A stretch of 30,142 bases of DNA from JAAFIP01 sp043747295 (GTDB taxonomy: Bacteria > Pseudomonadota > Gammaproteobacteria > Burkholderiales > Burkholderiaceae_C), in the NCBI GenBank assembly GCA_043747295.1, contig JAYTPK010000173.1:1-30142 (forward strand), in the 5' to 3' direction. The notes under the pieces were generated by a model. That model searched no databases. It was not told the origin of the DNA and saw only the letters and a list, made by a program, of their open reading frames with translations. Below, one piece after another: positions 13,871-21,676 of the stretch (the first letter of the stretch is position 1; every line of letters begins with the position of its first letter). A program made the translations under genes and the position numbers.

Positions 13871-15217
13871 TTAAATTTCATACGCCACATGGCCAGACAC
13901 TATGGTGCAGCGCACGGTGCCTTGCATGTGCATACCGCCCATGTCGTGTGCAAACGGCGTGTGCTTGCCTTGGCTTTTCAGGGCATTGCTGTCCACGCTC
14001 CATTGCGCCGCTGGGTCAAACACGCACACATCGGCCACACCGCCAGCTACCAGTTGGCCCAAGCTGGCTTGCAAGGTGCCCAGCGATGCGCCCAGCACCT
14101 TGGCAGGGTGCGATGTAATGCGCGCTAAGGTTTGTGGCAAGTTTTGTCCAGTGGCCTCGCCCCATTTAAGCGCAAGGCTCAGTAGTAGTTCTAAACCAGT
14201 AGCGCCCGGTTCGGCCTCAGCAAAGGGCAGGTTTTTAGCATCTGCCTCTACAGGGTTGTGGTCGCTTACCAGCGCGTCGATAGTGCCATCGGCCAGTGCG
14301 GCTTGCAGGGCATCGCGGTCGCGCTGCTGACGCAGCGGCGGGCACAGGCGGGCACGGCTGTCAAAGTAGCCAATGTCGCCTTCGGTTAAATGCAGCGAGT
14401 TAATGCTGACATCGCAGGTCACTTGCAAGCCATCGGCTTTGGCTTTACGCACCAGCTCTACACCGGCTGCGCTGCTGATGCGGCACAGGTGTACGCGGGG
14501 GCCATCCGCAGCTGTTGGGCTACCGCTACGTTGGGCATTGCCGCCCAGCGCGCGCATGAGTTCAAAAATCGTGTTCAGCGCAATCGTCTCAGCCGCCACA
14601 GGCACGCCTGCTAGGCCCAGGCGCGTAGCCAGTGCGCCGCTAGCAGCCACGCCCTTGCCCAAATGCAGCTCTTGCGGGCGCAGCCACACGGTGTAGCCAA
14701 AGGTGGCGGCGTATTGCATGGCGCGTTGCAGCACCTGCGTGTTAGCCAGCGGCACCTCAGCTTGGCCAAAGCCTACACAGCCCGCCTCGGTCAGCTCGGC
14801 CATCTCGGTCAATGTTTCGCCCTGCAAATTGCGCGTTAAAGCCCCCAGCGGGAACACGCGTGACTGGTGGAGTTTTTCAGCACGAAACTTCAGCATCTCT
14901 ACCAAGCCAGGTTCGTCCAACACAGGGTCGGTATCAGGCGGGCACACTAATGACGTGACACCGCCTGCCACTGCCGCGCCCAGTTCGCTCTCTAGCATAC
15001 CTTCATGCTCATAGCCCGGCTCGCGCAGGCGGGCACACAGGTCGATCAAGCCCGGAGCAACAATGCAGTCTTTGGCGTTGATCGTTTTGCTGGGCGCAAA
15101 ATCTGCGGGGATATTTTGGATAGCAATGATGCGGCCTGCGGCAATCGCCACATCACACACTTGGTCAAAACCACTGGCGGGGTTGATAACGCGGCCACCT
15201 TGGATCAGTATTTTCAT
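13871..15217 (-). CDS. pyrX: Non-catalytic dihydroorotase-like subunit (PyrC'/PyrX)
   Basis: Dihydroorotase homologue of 448 residues in the operon position right after pyrB. Active enzymes carry a metal-binding D-x-H-x-H motif (as in GLIDMHVHLREPG). Here the segment is GLIDLCARLREPG at 56-68, so both histidines (positions 61 and 63) are replaced by Cys and Arg, and the substrate-contact Asn of the PNT motif is replaced (PPDTDPV). Enzymatic activity is therefore unlikely. In Pseudomonas, such PyrC' proteins are structural partners that hold aspartate transcarbamoylase in a dodecamer, and I infer the same role here. A catalytic dihydroorotase should be encoded elsewhere. AGAGGACAAGAAG precedes the ATG. 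Confidence 0.9.
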   Translation of the reverse strand: MKILIQGGRVINPASGFDQVCDVAIAAGRIIAIQNIPADFAPSKTINAKDCIVAPGLIDLCARLREPGYEHEGMLESELGAAVAGGVTSLVCPPDTDPVLDEPGLVEMLKFRAEKLHQSRVFPLGALTRNLQGETLTEMAELTEAGCVGFGQAEVPLANTQVLQRAMQYAATFGYTVWLRPQELHLGKGVAASGALATRLGLAGVPVAAETIALNTIFELMRALGGNAQRSGSPTAADGPRVHLCRISSAAGVELVRKAKADGLQVTCDVSINSLHLTEGDIGYFDSRARLCPPLRQQRDRDALQAALADGTIDALVSDHNPVEADAKNLPFAEAEPGATGLELLLSLALKWGEATGQNLPQTLARITSHPAKVLGASLGTLQASLGQLVAGGVADVCVFDPAAQWSVDSNALKSQGKHTPFAHDMGGMHMQGTVRCTIVSGHVAYEI

Positions 15218-15250
15218 TCTTCTTGTCCTCTGTGCTTATGCTTGAAAAAT

Positions 15251-16213
15251 TTACGCTTCATTCCCCGCCACAATGCTCATCACCGCCATGCGCACAGCGA
15301 TACCGTAGGTTACTTGCGGCAAGATCACGCTTTGTTTGCCGTCGACCACGGCTGAGTCAATTTCTACGCCACGGTTGATCGGGCCGGGGTGCATGACGAT
15401 GGCATCGGGCTTGGCTAGGCGCAGTTTTTCGGGTGTGAGGCCAAAACTTTTAAAATATTCTTGGCTGGACGGCAGCAGCGCACCGCTCATGCGCTCGTTT
15501 TGCAGGCGCAGCATGATGATGACGTCAGCGTCTTTGATGCCTTCTTCTAGTGTGTGGCACACGCGCACACCCATTTGCGCCATGTCTGCGGGCACCAAGG
15601 TTTTAGGACCTACGGCGCGCACTTCGGCGCAGCCTAGTGTGGTGAGGGCGTGAATGTCTGAGCGCGCCACGCGCGAGTGCAGCACATCGCCCACGATGGC
15701 TACGGTGAGATTAGAAAAATCGCCTTTGTAGTGGCGAATGGTGTACATGTCTAGCAGGCCCTGCGTAGGGTGCGCGTGGCGGCCATCGCCTGCATTGACG
15801 ACGTGCACGTGCGGAGCGACATGTTGCGCAATCAAATAGGGCGCACCTGATTCACCGTGGCGCACGACAAAAATATCGGCAGCCATGGCGCTAAGGTTAG
15901 CAATCGTGTCTAGCAATGATTCGCCTTTGCTGGCAGACGAACGGGCGATGTCTAGGTTGATCACATCGGCACTCAGCCGCGTGGCTGCAATTTCAAACGT
16001 GGTGCGCGTGCGGGTGGAGTTTTCAAAGAATAAATTGAAGACTGATTTACCACGCAACAAGGGCACTTTTTTCACTTCGCGGTCGCTCACTGACACAAAG
16101 TTAGCGGCAGTATCTAAGATGTGGGTGAGGATGGCTTTGGGCAAGCCCTCGGTGGACAGCAGGTGAATGAGTTCACCGTTTTTATTGAGCTGGGGGTTGC
16201 GTTTGTAGAGCAT
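15251..16213 (-). CDS. pyrB: Aspartate carbamoyltransferase catalytic subunit
   Basis: Catalyses carbamoyl phosphate + L-aspartate to N-carbamoyl-L-aspartate, the committed step of pyrimidine synthesis, in the cytoplasm. The carbamoyl-phosphate loop FENSTRTRTTFE is at residues 63-74, and the HPGPINRGVEI motif lies in the aspartate domain. The 320 residues match class A enzymes, with no regulatory PyrI nearby. It sits 27 bp after pyrR, with AAAGAGGCAA as ribosome-binding site, and 33 bp before pyrC', whose product probably forms the holoenzyme with it. Confidence 0.96.
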   Translation of the reverse strand: MLYKRNPQLNKNGELIHLLSTEGLPKAILTHILDTAANFVSVSDREVKKVPLLRGKSVFNLFFENSTRTRTTFEIAATRLSADVINLDIARSSASKGESLLDTIANLSAMAADIFVVRHGESGAPYLIAQHVAPHVHVVNAGDGRHAHPTQGLLDMYTIRHYKGDFSNLTVAIVGDVLHSRVARSDIHALTTLGCAEVRAVGPKTLVPADMAQMGVRVCHTLEEGIKDADVIIMLRLQNERMSGALLPSSQEYFKSFGLTPEKLRLAKPDAIVMHPGPINRGVEIDSAVVDGKQSVILPQVTYGIAVRMAVMSIVAGNEA

Positions 16214-16240
16214 TATGGGTTGCCTCTTTTATGGTGTTTT

Positions 16241-16747
16241 TTAAGGTTTATCTGCAGTGCGGACTTGAAAGCTCAGCTTGCCGTTGTCGCTGCGGGCCAA
16301 GGCCAGCTGCTGATCGGGCGGCAGGGCTACGCGGGCTGCAGCAAAACTGGCCTCAATGGGTAATTGGCGGCCGCCACGGTCTACCAGCACCGCCAGTTGC
16401 ACTTTGGCGGGGCGGCCAAAGTCAAACAGCTCATTTAAAACAGCGCGAATGGTGCGCCCGGTGTACAACACATCGTCTAGCAAAATAATATCAGCGCCGT
16501 TGACTTCAAACGGAATCTGCGTTTGCGCGCTGCTGGCCAGGCCGCGCTGGGCAAAGTCATCACGGTGCATGGCCGATGAGATCACGCCATGCTTGCCTGA
16601 AAGCCCAAGGTCTTTGTGCAGTGCCTCAGCCAGCCATGCGCCGCCAGAGGTAATGCCCACCAAATGGGTATCAGCGCTGCGCAGGCTGCGCACGCCGGCC
16701 AGAAGTTGCGCGTACAAGGCGGCTGCGTCCAGTGTGAGAGAACTCAT
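16241..16747 (-). CDS. pyrR: PyrR-type phosphoribosyltransferase (pyrimidine operon regulator/UPRTase)
   Basis: A 168-residue type I phosphoribosyltransferase. The PRPP-binding signature DIILLDDVLYTGRTIRA is at residues 86-102 and an early ITSGGAWLA loop at about 32-40. Family members convert uracil and PRPP to UMP, and in many bacteria regulate pyr genes by binding mRNA. Which role dominates in betaproteobacteria is less clear. Its ATG overlaps the ruvX stop (ATGA), so the two are translationally coupled, and pyrB follows after 27 bp. I saw no obvious PyrR-binding attenuator in the short gaps. Confidence 0.92.
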   Translation of the reverse strand: MSSLTLDAAALYAQLLAGVRSLRSADTHLVGITSGGAWLAEALHKDLGLSGKHGVISSAMHRDDFAQRGLASSAQTQIPFEVNGADIILLDDVLYTGRTIRAVLNELFDFGRPAKVQLAVLVDRGGRQLPIEASFAAARVALPPDQQLALARSDNGKLSFQVRTADKP

Positions 16748-17166
16748 GGAATATCCCTTAAAAATTGCTCCAAGATGATACGTGCCGATTCGGCATCTAA
16801 GTCTTTCGCGCCTTGTGCTGCGGCCTCAACGCTGCTGTAGCGCTCGTCTACCTCGTGCACCGGCAGGTTGAATCTTCCACTAAGCTGTCGCGCAAAACGC
16901 TGGGCGCGCTGCGTCATGTCGTGGGCGTTGCCATCAGAGTGGCGGGGCACGCCTACCACCAGTGCGTCGGGCTGCCATTCTTTGAGCACCGCTGCAATGG
17001 GCGCAAAGCGCGCATCGCCTTCAGCTTGAATGGTTTTAACGGGTTGGGCGGTGCGCGTTAAGCGATTACCCACCGCTACACCTGTGCGCTGGGTACCAAA
17101 GTCAAAAGCTATAAATGATTGCTGAGCAGCAGGAACGGCTTGGGTCATGGCGGCTGTCCCGCTCAT
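16744..17166 (-). CDS. ruvX: Putative Holliday junction resolvase / pre-16S rRNA nuclease YqgF
   Basis: An RNase-H-fold nuclease of about 140 residues. The first catalytic Asp is in FIAFDFGTQRTGVAVGN, followed by the conserved VVGVPRHSDGN and VDERYSSVEAA segments. E. coli YqgF matures the 5' end of 16S rRNA, and other members act on recombination or transcription intermediates. I prefer the ATG at 17166, which overlaps the yqgE stop (ATGA coupling). An ATG at 17148 and an upstream one at 17196 inside yqgE are also in frame. yqgE-ruvX-pyrR-pyrB is a widely conserved order. Confidence 0.92.
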   Translation of the reverse strand: MSGTAAMTQAVPAAQQSFIAFDFGTQRTGVAVGNRLTRTAQPVKTIQAEGDARFAPIAAVLKEWQPDALVVGVPRHSDGNAHDMTQRAQRFARQLSGRFNLPVHEVDERYSSVEAAAQGAKDLDAESARIILEQFLRDIP

Positions 17167-17876
17167 GCGCGTCCCGCCGTGGGGGAGATCATCCACTCTT
17201 GCAAGCCTAGCAGGCTTAAGGCTTTGCTGTAACGCTGCTCTACAGGGGTATCAAAAATCACATTGGCATCGGCCTCTACGGTTAGCCAAGCGTTCTCAGC
17301 CAATTCGCTTTCTAGCTGGCCTTCGCCCCAAGACGAATAGCCCAGCGATATCAGCACCCTGCGCGGGCCTGCGCCGCTAGACAAAGCCTCGAGCACGTCT
17401 TTAGAGGTGGTCATTTCTAAGCCACCCTTAATGCTGAGTGAGGATGCGTAAAACGATGGCTTATCGTCATCGTCGTCAATCAACTCATCGTGCGATACCA
17501 AGTCGCAAGCACCATGGGCACCGTGCACGGGCGCGCTGCCGTCGTGCGGGGTGAGCGGCTCGGCTTTCATGTCGACAAAGGTTATGGTTTGGGCAGTTTG
17601 TTGCTCATGCAGCACAAAACCGCGCTCGGTATGCATGGGGCCACCGTCATATACAGGGGTGTTGGTCAGGTCTTCACGGCGCAGCGGCAGGTCAACTTTG
17701 GCAAACAGGCTAGGCAGCTTTAAATCACTGGGTTTGTTAATGACTAGGCCCAAAGCCCCGCGCTCAGAATGCTCGCAAAGGTAGATAACGGATTTGGCAA
17801 AGGTAGCGTCTTGCATCGACGGCATGGCGATTAGAAAGTGGTGGGTTAAATCAATGGAATGCTTCTCGGAGGCCAT
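17163..17876 (-). CDS. yqgE: YqgE/AlgH family protein (DUF179)
   Basis: A cytoplasmic protein of 237 residues of unknown biochemical role, and first gene of the pyrimidine cluster. Family hallmarks are HHFLIAMPSMQDATFAKSV near the N-terminus, EHSERGALGLVINKP, and LISLGYSSWGEGQLESELAENAWL near the middle-to-end. It is longer than the usual 185 or so residues because of an insert at about 115-150 that holds a run of aspartates (LIDDDDDKP). TAAAAT on the coding strand (17883-17888) ends six bases before the ATG and there is no Shine-Dalgarno sequence, so the mRNA may be leaderless. Confidence 0.93.
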   Translation of the reverse strand: MASEKHSIDLTHHFLIAMPSMQDATFAKSVIYLCEHSERGALGLVINKPSDLKLPSLFAKVDLPLRREDLTNTPVYDGGPMHTERGFVLHEQQTAQTITFVDMKAEPLTPHDGSAPVHGAHGACDLVSHDELIDDDDDKPSFYASSLSIKGGLEMTTSKDVLEALSSGAGPRRVLISLGYSSWGEGQLESELAENAWLTVEADANVIFDTPVEQRYSKALSLLGLQEWMISPTAGRA

Positions 17877-17882
17877 AGCCCA

Positions 17883-17888
17883 ATTTTA
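17883..17888 (-). promoter_or_regulatory. Candidate -10 element of the yqgE-pyr operon
   Basis: TAAAAT on the minus strand (5 of 6 bases of TATAAT), six bases upstream of the yqgE ATG. Initiation seven bases downstream would coincide with the start codon. No matching -35 is evident. Confidence 0.35.
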
Positions 17889-17962
17889 CGCTGTTCTAGT
17901 CGGCTCTTTGTTACCAAGCAGCCAGGTGCTGTGTTGGGTACCCTATGCCGCCCGCGCAAGGC

Positions 17963-19402
17963 TTAGCGCGCCAATGGCAGCCGGGCTCGGGCGTCTAAAC
18001 CCGTCACGCGCGCTTGCTGCGCGCGGTTGTCTAGGCTGATAGCGCCGCCCAAGGCGTTGACTATTTCTAAACAAATCGCCAAACCTAGGCCCGAGCCTGA
18101 AGAAGCTGCACCTGCCGAGAACGGTTGAAACAAACGCTTTTGTAACTCAGCATCAATCCCCGTGCCGTGGTCAGACACCACCAGCTCAGCCGTGGTCGTA
18201 TCGGCCACTAGGCGCAAGCCCAGCTCTGCACCAACGGGGGAATGCTTGATTGCGTTGTGCAGCAGATTGCGCGTCAGCTCGCGCAGCATCCAGTCATGGG
18301 CACGCACTGGGGCACTGTGGGTTTGGATGCCAAAGTCTAGGTCTTTGTCGGCTATCAAGGGAGCCATTTCTAGTGCCAGTTCGCGCACTACGTCTGCCCA
18401 CTCAGTCACAGGGGCATCCCCTTGTTGCCTAAGCTGCTCCACCTTAGCCAAAGACAACATTTGGTTAGCCAGCGCAGTAGCACGCTCCACTGTTACATTG
18501 ATTTCTTGCAAGGCTTGCAGTGGGGGTACATCGCCACGCAAAGCCGATTGGGTTTGGGTTTTAAGCACGGCCAGCGGCGTACGCAGCTGGTGGGCTGTGT
18601 CGCGCACAAAACGTTTTTGGTGTTGCAGCAAATGGTCTAGCCGCTGCATCAGCTGGTTGGTAGCCGCCACCAAAGGCTGCAGCTCTCGGGGTGCGCGTTC
18701 GGTGTGTAAGGAGCTTAGGTCGTTGTCGGCACGGGCGCTGATCTCGTCACTCAGCGCGCGCACAGGCTGCATGGCGCGGCGCACCACCCAGGCCACCACT
18801 GCGCCTATCACCAGTACCAGCAGGCCTTGCCGCCATAACGTGCTGAGCAATAAATCACGCGCCAAGGTTTGGCGCAGCTCTAGAGTTTCAGCCACTTGCA
18901 CTGTGGCCATACCGTTACCTTGCAGGCCGGCTACAGGCTGCAGCAGCACGGCCACGCGCACCGGTGTGCCTTGCACCACATCGTCATAAAAATCTACCAG
19001 TGCAGCGTAGGGCGGTTGGTCTGGTATGCGCCCAGTCCAAGGCCTAAGCACATCAAAGCCAGACACTAGCTCACCTTGAAAACCTGTAACACGGTAGAAC
19101 ATGCGGCTGCGGTTATCGGCCTCAAAAGCCTCTAGCGCTGAGTAGGGCACGCGCGAGACTACTTTTAGATTGTCTACTTGGCTTTGCACCTCCAGCAGCT
19201 CGCCTATGGTTTTGGCGGACGCAAGCAAAGTGCGGTCATAGGCTAAGTTGGCCGATGCCATGGCCTGTGTGTACAAGCTAAAGGTGTTGAGCACGACAAA
19301 CAGCAGCACAGGCAGCAAGATGCCCACTAACAAATAACGTGTGAGCGAGGCTGTGGACACAGCCGGTGCGCCAGGTGTGTTGGGTGGTGGCAGGCTTTGC
19401 AA
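17963..19402 (-). CDS. tctE: Sensor histidine kinase TctE
   Basis: Membrane kinase of 479 residues that pairs with TctD to control tricarboxylate uptake. Two membrane segments (about 22-44 and 187-207) flank a periplasmic sensor region of about 140 residues. A HAMP-like linker leads to the phosphorylation site His271 in RDTAHQLRTPLAVL, and the ATPase domain has HNAIKHSP (N-box) and DHGTGID. The start is a TTG directly after the tctD stop; GGTGGAGAG lies just upstream and supports it, and no nearby in-frame ATG precedes the first membrane segment. The kinase is thus translated together with its regulator. Confidence 0.9.
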   Translation of the reverse strand: MQSLPPPNTPGAPAVSTASLTRYLLVGILLPVLLFVVLNTFSLYTQAMASANLAYDRTLLASAKTIGELLEVQSQVDNLKVVSRVPYSALEAFEADNRSRMFYRVTGFQGELVSGFDVLRPWTGRIPDQPPYAALVDFYDDVVQGTPVRVAVLLQPVAGLQGNGMATVQVAETLELRQTLARDLLLSTLWRQGLLVLVIGAVVAWVVRRAMQPVRALSDEISARADNDLSSLHTERAPRELQPLVAATNQLMQRLDHLLQHQKRFVRDTAHQLRTPLAVLKTQTQSALRGDVPPLQALQEINVTVERATALANQMLSLAKVEQLRQQGDAPVTEWADVVRELALEMAPLIADKDLDFGIQTHSAPVRAHDWMLRELTRNLLHNAIKHSPVGAELGLRLVADTTTAELVVSDHGTGIDAELQKRLFQPFSAGAASSGSGLGLAICLEIVNALGGAISLDNRAQQARVTGLDARARLPLAR

Positions 19403-20098
19403 TTAGCTCTCCACCTTGAGTAAATAACCCAAGCCGCGCAGGGTCACCAGCTTAAGTCCCGTGTTCAGCAGCTTTTTGCGCAGCCGGTAGGCCACCACTT
19501 CAATGGCTTCGTATTGCACATCTTGTGCGCCCGGAAACACCCTGGTAAAGAGCTTTTCTTTAGTAACAGCCTGGCCTAGTCGATCAAACAGCCCTGTAAG
19601 TAGCGCGGCCTCGCGCGTGCTCAAGTCCATAGGCGCATCGTGCAGGTAAAAAGCGCCACTGCTTTTGTCCATACTGAGCTTACCTGCACTGCGGCGGTCT
19701 GTGGCCGTGTCAATTGCTGTGTATCCCTCGGTTTTGCGCCCTGCGGCGCGCACCAGTGCGCGTACTCTGGCCTCTAGCTCGTCTAAATCAAAGGGTTTGG
19801 GCAAGTAATCGTCAGCCCCAGTGTTCAGGCCCAGCACGCGGTCGCCCACGGTGCCGCGCGCTGTCAAAATTAGCACTGGCGTGGTCAGGCCCTGGGCGCG
19901 CGCGTCGGCCAACACCTGCAGGCCGTCACGGCCCGGTAAGCTTAAATCTAGCAGCACAATGTCAGCATCTGCCTTGCGCCATGCCTCTAGCGCATCTAGC
20001 CCGTGGGCACAGGTGTCTACGCGCATGCCCTTGGTTGCCAAGGCGCGTGCCAGCGTCGTGCGCATCGCCTCGTTGTCTTCAATCAGCAAAACCTTCAT
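19403..20098 (-). CDS. tctD: Response regulator TctD (OmpR family)
   Basis: DNA-binding regulator of 231 residues. The receiver domain has Glu7/Asp8, the phosphoacceptor Asp51 (VLLDLSLPGRDGL) and the switch Thr in LILTARG. The winged-helix domain is at about 130-231 (LSTREAALLTGLFDRLGQAV, YEAIEVVAYRLRKKL, LVTLRGLGYLL). The gene is divergent from tctC, with a 96-bp shared promoter region, and is followed without a gap by the kinase gene. The expected role is to activate tctCBA when tricarboxylates are present, as in Salmonella and the Bordetella BctDE system. Confidence 0.92.
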   Translation of the reverse strand: MKVLLIEDNEAMRTTLARALATKGMRVDTCAHGLDALEAWRKADADIVLLDLSLPGRDGLQVLADARAQGLTTPVLILTARGTVGDRVLGLNTGADDYLPKPFDLDELEARVRALVRAAGRKTEGYTAIDTATDRRSAGKLSMDKSSGAFYLHDAPMDLSTREAALLTGLFDRLGQAVTKEKLFTRVFPGAQDVQYEAIEVVAYRLRKKLLNTGLKLVTLRGLGYLLKVES

Positions 20099-20107
20099 AC
20101 CCTATAG

Positions 20108-20125
20108 CCTAGCACTTTCCCTAGG
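20108..20125. promoter_or_regulatory. Inverted repeat in tctD/tctC promoter region
   Basis: CCTAG (20108-20112) and CTAGG (20121-20125) are inverted copies with an 8-base spacer, ten bases upstream of tctD and 70 upstream of tctC. It may be an operator, for example for TctD autoregulation. TTGACA at 20131-20136 could serve as a -35 for tctC, but no good -10 lies 16-18 bases downstream. Confidence 0.25.
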
Positions 20126-20194
20126 TGGTTTTGACAGGTAAACGACAGCCGCAGGACACATCATCTATCTACTGCATATTTTTAGGAGACTGCT

Positions 20195-21151
20195 ATGCGT
20201 CGTAACGACTTTTTAAAAACCCTCGCCGCCTTGGCCGCCGCTGGCACTCTGCCATCAGCACACGCTGCGACTAATCTAAAAATGATGATTCCAGCCAACC
20301 CCGGTGGCGGCTGGGACACCACAGGGCGCGCTTTAGGCAAGGCCTTGACCGAAGGCAAAATTGTTGACACAGTGCAGTACGACAACAAAGGCGGCGCAGC
20401 TGGTGCCATTGGGCTGGCACAGTTTGCCAATACCGCCAAGGGAGATGGCAACTCGCTGATGATGATGGGTGCGGTGATGATCGGCGGCATCATCACTGGT
20501 AAACCACCCGTAGGCTTGGACAAAGTCACCCCTATTGCACGCTTGACCAGCGAATACAACGCTTTTGTACTGCCTAGCAACTCGCCCTTCAAAACCATGA
20601 ATGACGTAGTCGAGCAGATGAAGAAAGACCCAGGCAGCGTAAAGTGGGGTGGTGGCTCGCGTGGTTCTACAGAGCACATTGCCGCTTGCATGTTGGCGCG
20701 CTCTGTTGGCGTAGACCCTAAAAAAGTGAATTACGTTGCCTTTCGTGGGGGCGGCGAAGCTACCGCTGCTATCTTAGGTGGCAACGTCACCGTGGGGGGT
20801 AGTGGCTACAGCGAATTTGCGGAGTACATCACCACAGGCAAGATGCGCGCAATAGCTGTCACGTCTGAAAAACGTCTCAAAGGCATTAATGTACCCACCA
20901 TGAAGGAGCAAGGCTACGATGTGGTGTTGGGCAACTGGCGCGGCGTGTATGCAGGTGCAGATGTCACTGTTGAGCAGCGCAGAGTACTGACAGATTTGGT
21001 GGTGCGCGCCACTAAAACACCCGCTTGGACAGAAGCATTAGAGAAAAACAGTTGGACATCGGCATTGCTAACCGGCAAAGACTTTGATCAATTTGTGGAA
21101 TACGAATTTGCCAGCCTGCGTGCTGTGATGCACTTGTCTGGCATGTTGTAA
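20195..21151 (+). CDS. tctC: Tripartite tricarboxylate transporter, periplasmic binding protein TctC
   Basis: Secreted solute-binding protein of 318 residues (Bug/TctC family) that captures a carboxylate such as citrate and delivers it to TctA/TctB. The N-terminus MRRNDFLKTLAALAAAG with SAHA-ATN is a signal peptide with a twin-arginine-like start. The family's ligand loop follows early (MMIPANPGGGWDTTGR), as do a second conserved segment (AAGAIGLAQFAN) and GSRGSTEHIAA. TTAGGAGACTGCT before the ATG is the strongest ribosome-binding site of the three tct genes, consistent with more binding protein than permease. The substrate cannot be read from sequence. Confidence 0.94.
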   Translation: MRRNDFLKTLAALAAAGTLPSAHAATNLKMMIPANPGGGWDTTGRALGKALTEGKIVDTVQYDNKGGAAGAIGLAQFANTAKGDGNSLMMMGAVMIGGIITGKPPVGLDKVTPIARLTSEYNAFVLPSNSPFKTMNDVVEQMKKDPGSVKWGGGSRGSTEHIAACMLARSVGVDPKKVNYVAFRGGGEATAAILGGNVTVGGSGYSEFAEYITTGKMRAIAVTSEKRLKGINVPTMKEQGYDVVLGNWRGVYAGADVTVEQRRVLTDLVVRATKTPAWTEALEKNSWTSALLTGKDFDQFVEYEFASLRAVMHLSGML

Positions 21152-21166
21152 TTTTAAAAAAAACCT

Positions 21167-21673
21167 ATGGCAATAACCCAAACTAACTTTGAAACTGCCA
21201 TAGGTGCGGCCTGCATTTTGCTGGGTGCTGGCCTAGGCTTCGGTGCCACCGTGATCTCGTCTGAGGCTGGCTATGCAGGCGTGGGACCCAACTTTTTGCC
21301 TTGGGTAGTGTCCATCACATTAATAGTGTGCGGTGCTCTGTTGGTATGGCAAGCGCAGCATGGTGGCTTTGCCCACCGGGAAGCTCCAGAAGGTGCAATC
21401 CAGGGTGACTGGGTACCTTTTGCTTGGGTATCGGCTGGCATATTGATCAATGCTGCCACGATCACCACCATCGGCTTTATCCTGAGTTGCACCCTGTGCT
21501 TTGTATTTGCAGTGCGTGGGTTTCACCAGTCACAAGGTCGGGCAGGCTCAGGGCTGTCAGGCTGGCTGCGCGATGCAGCCATAGGCTTATCGATTGCTGC
21601 GCCGGTGTATTGGATGTTCACCAAATTACTGGCAATCAACTTGCCCGGCCTGACCGCTACAGGCTGGATTTAA
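21167..21673 (+). CDS. tctB: Tripartite tricarboxylate transporter, small membrane subunit TctB
   Basis: A 168-residue membrane protein with four hydrophobic segments (about 11-31, 44-60, 85-110 and 130-155). It is the small permease subunit that accompanies TctA. The gene lies 15 bp after tctC and 3 bp before tctA. The ATG is preceded by an A-rich stretch without a Shine-Dalgarno motif, so translation may be weak or coupled to tctC. TctB sequences are poorly conserved; the call rests on size, topology and position. Confidence 0.9.
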   Translation: MAITQTNFETAIGAACILLGAGLGFGATVISSEAGYAGVGPNFLPWVVSITLIVCGALLVWQAQHGGFAHREAPEGAIQGDWVPFAWVSAGILINAATITTIGFILSCTLCFVFAVRGFHQSQGRAGSGLSGWLRDAAIGLSIAAPVYWMFTKLLAINLPGLTATGWI

Positions 21674-21676
21674 ATC

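Noticed and set aside
18162..18989. 275-residue open frame opposite tctE
   Set aside because: Antisense shadow of a kinase gene with clear motifs; composition is Ser/Arg/Ala-rich low complexity with no domain.
20131..20136. TTGACA as a full sigma-70 promoter for tctC
   Set aside because: It is a perfect -35 hexamer, but no reasonable -10 lies 16-18 bases downstream, so I list it only as a possibility in the tctD/tctC entry.
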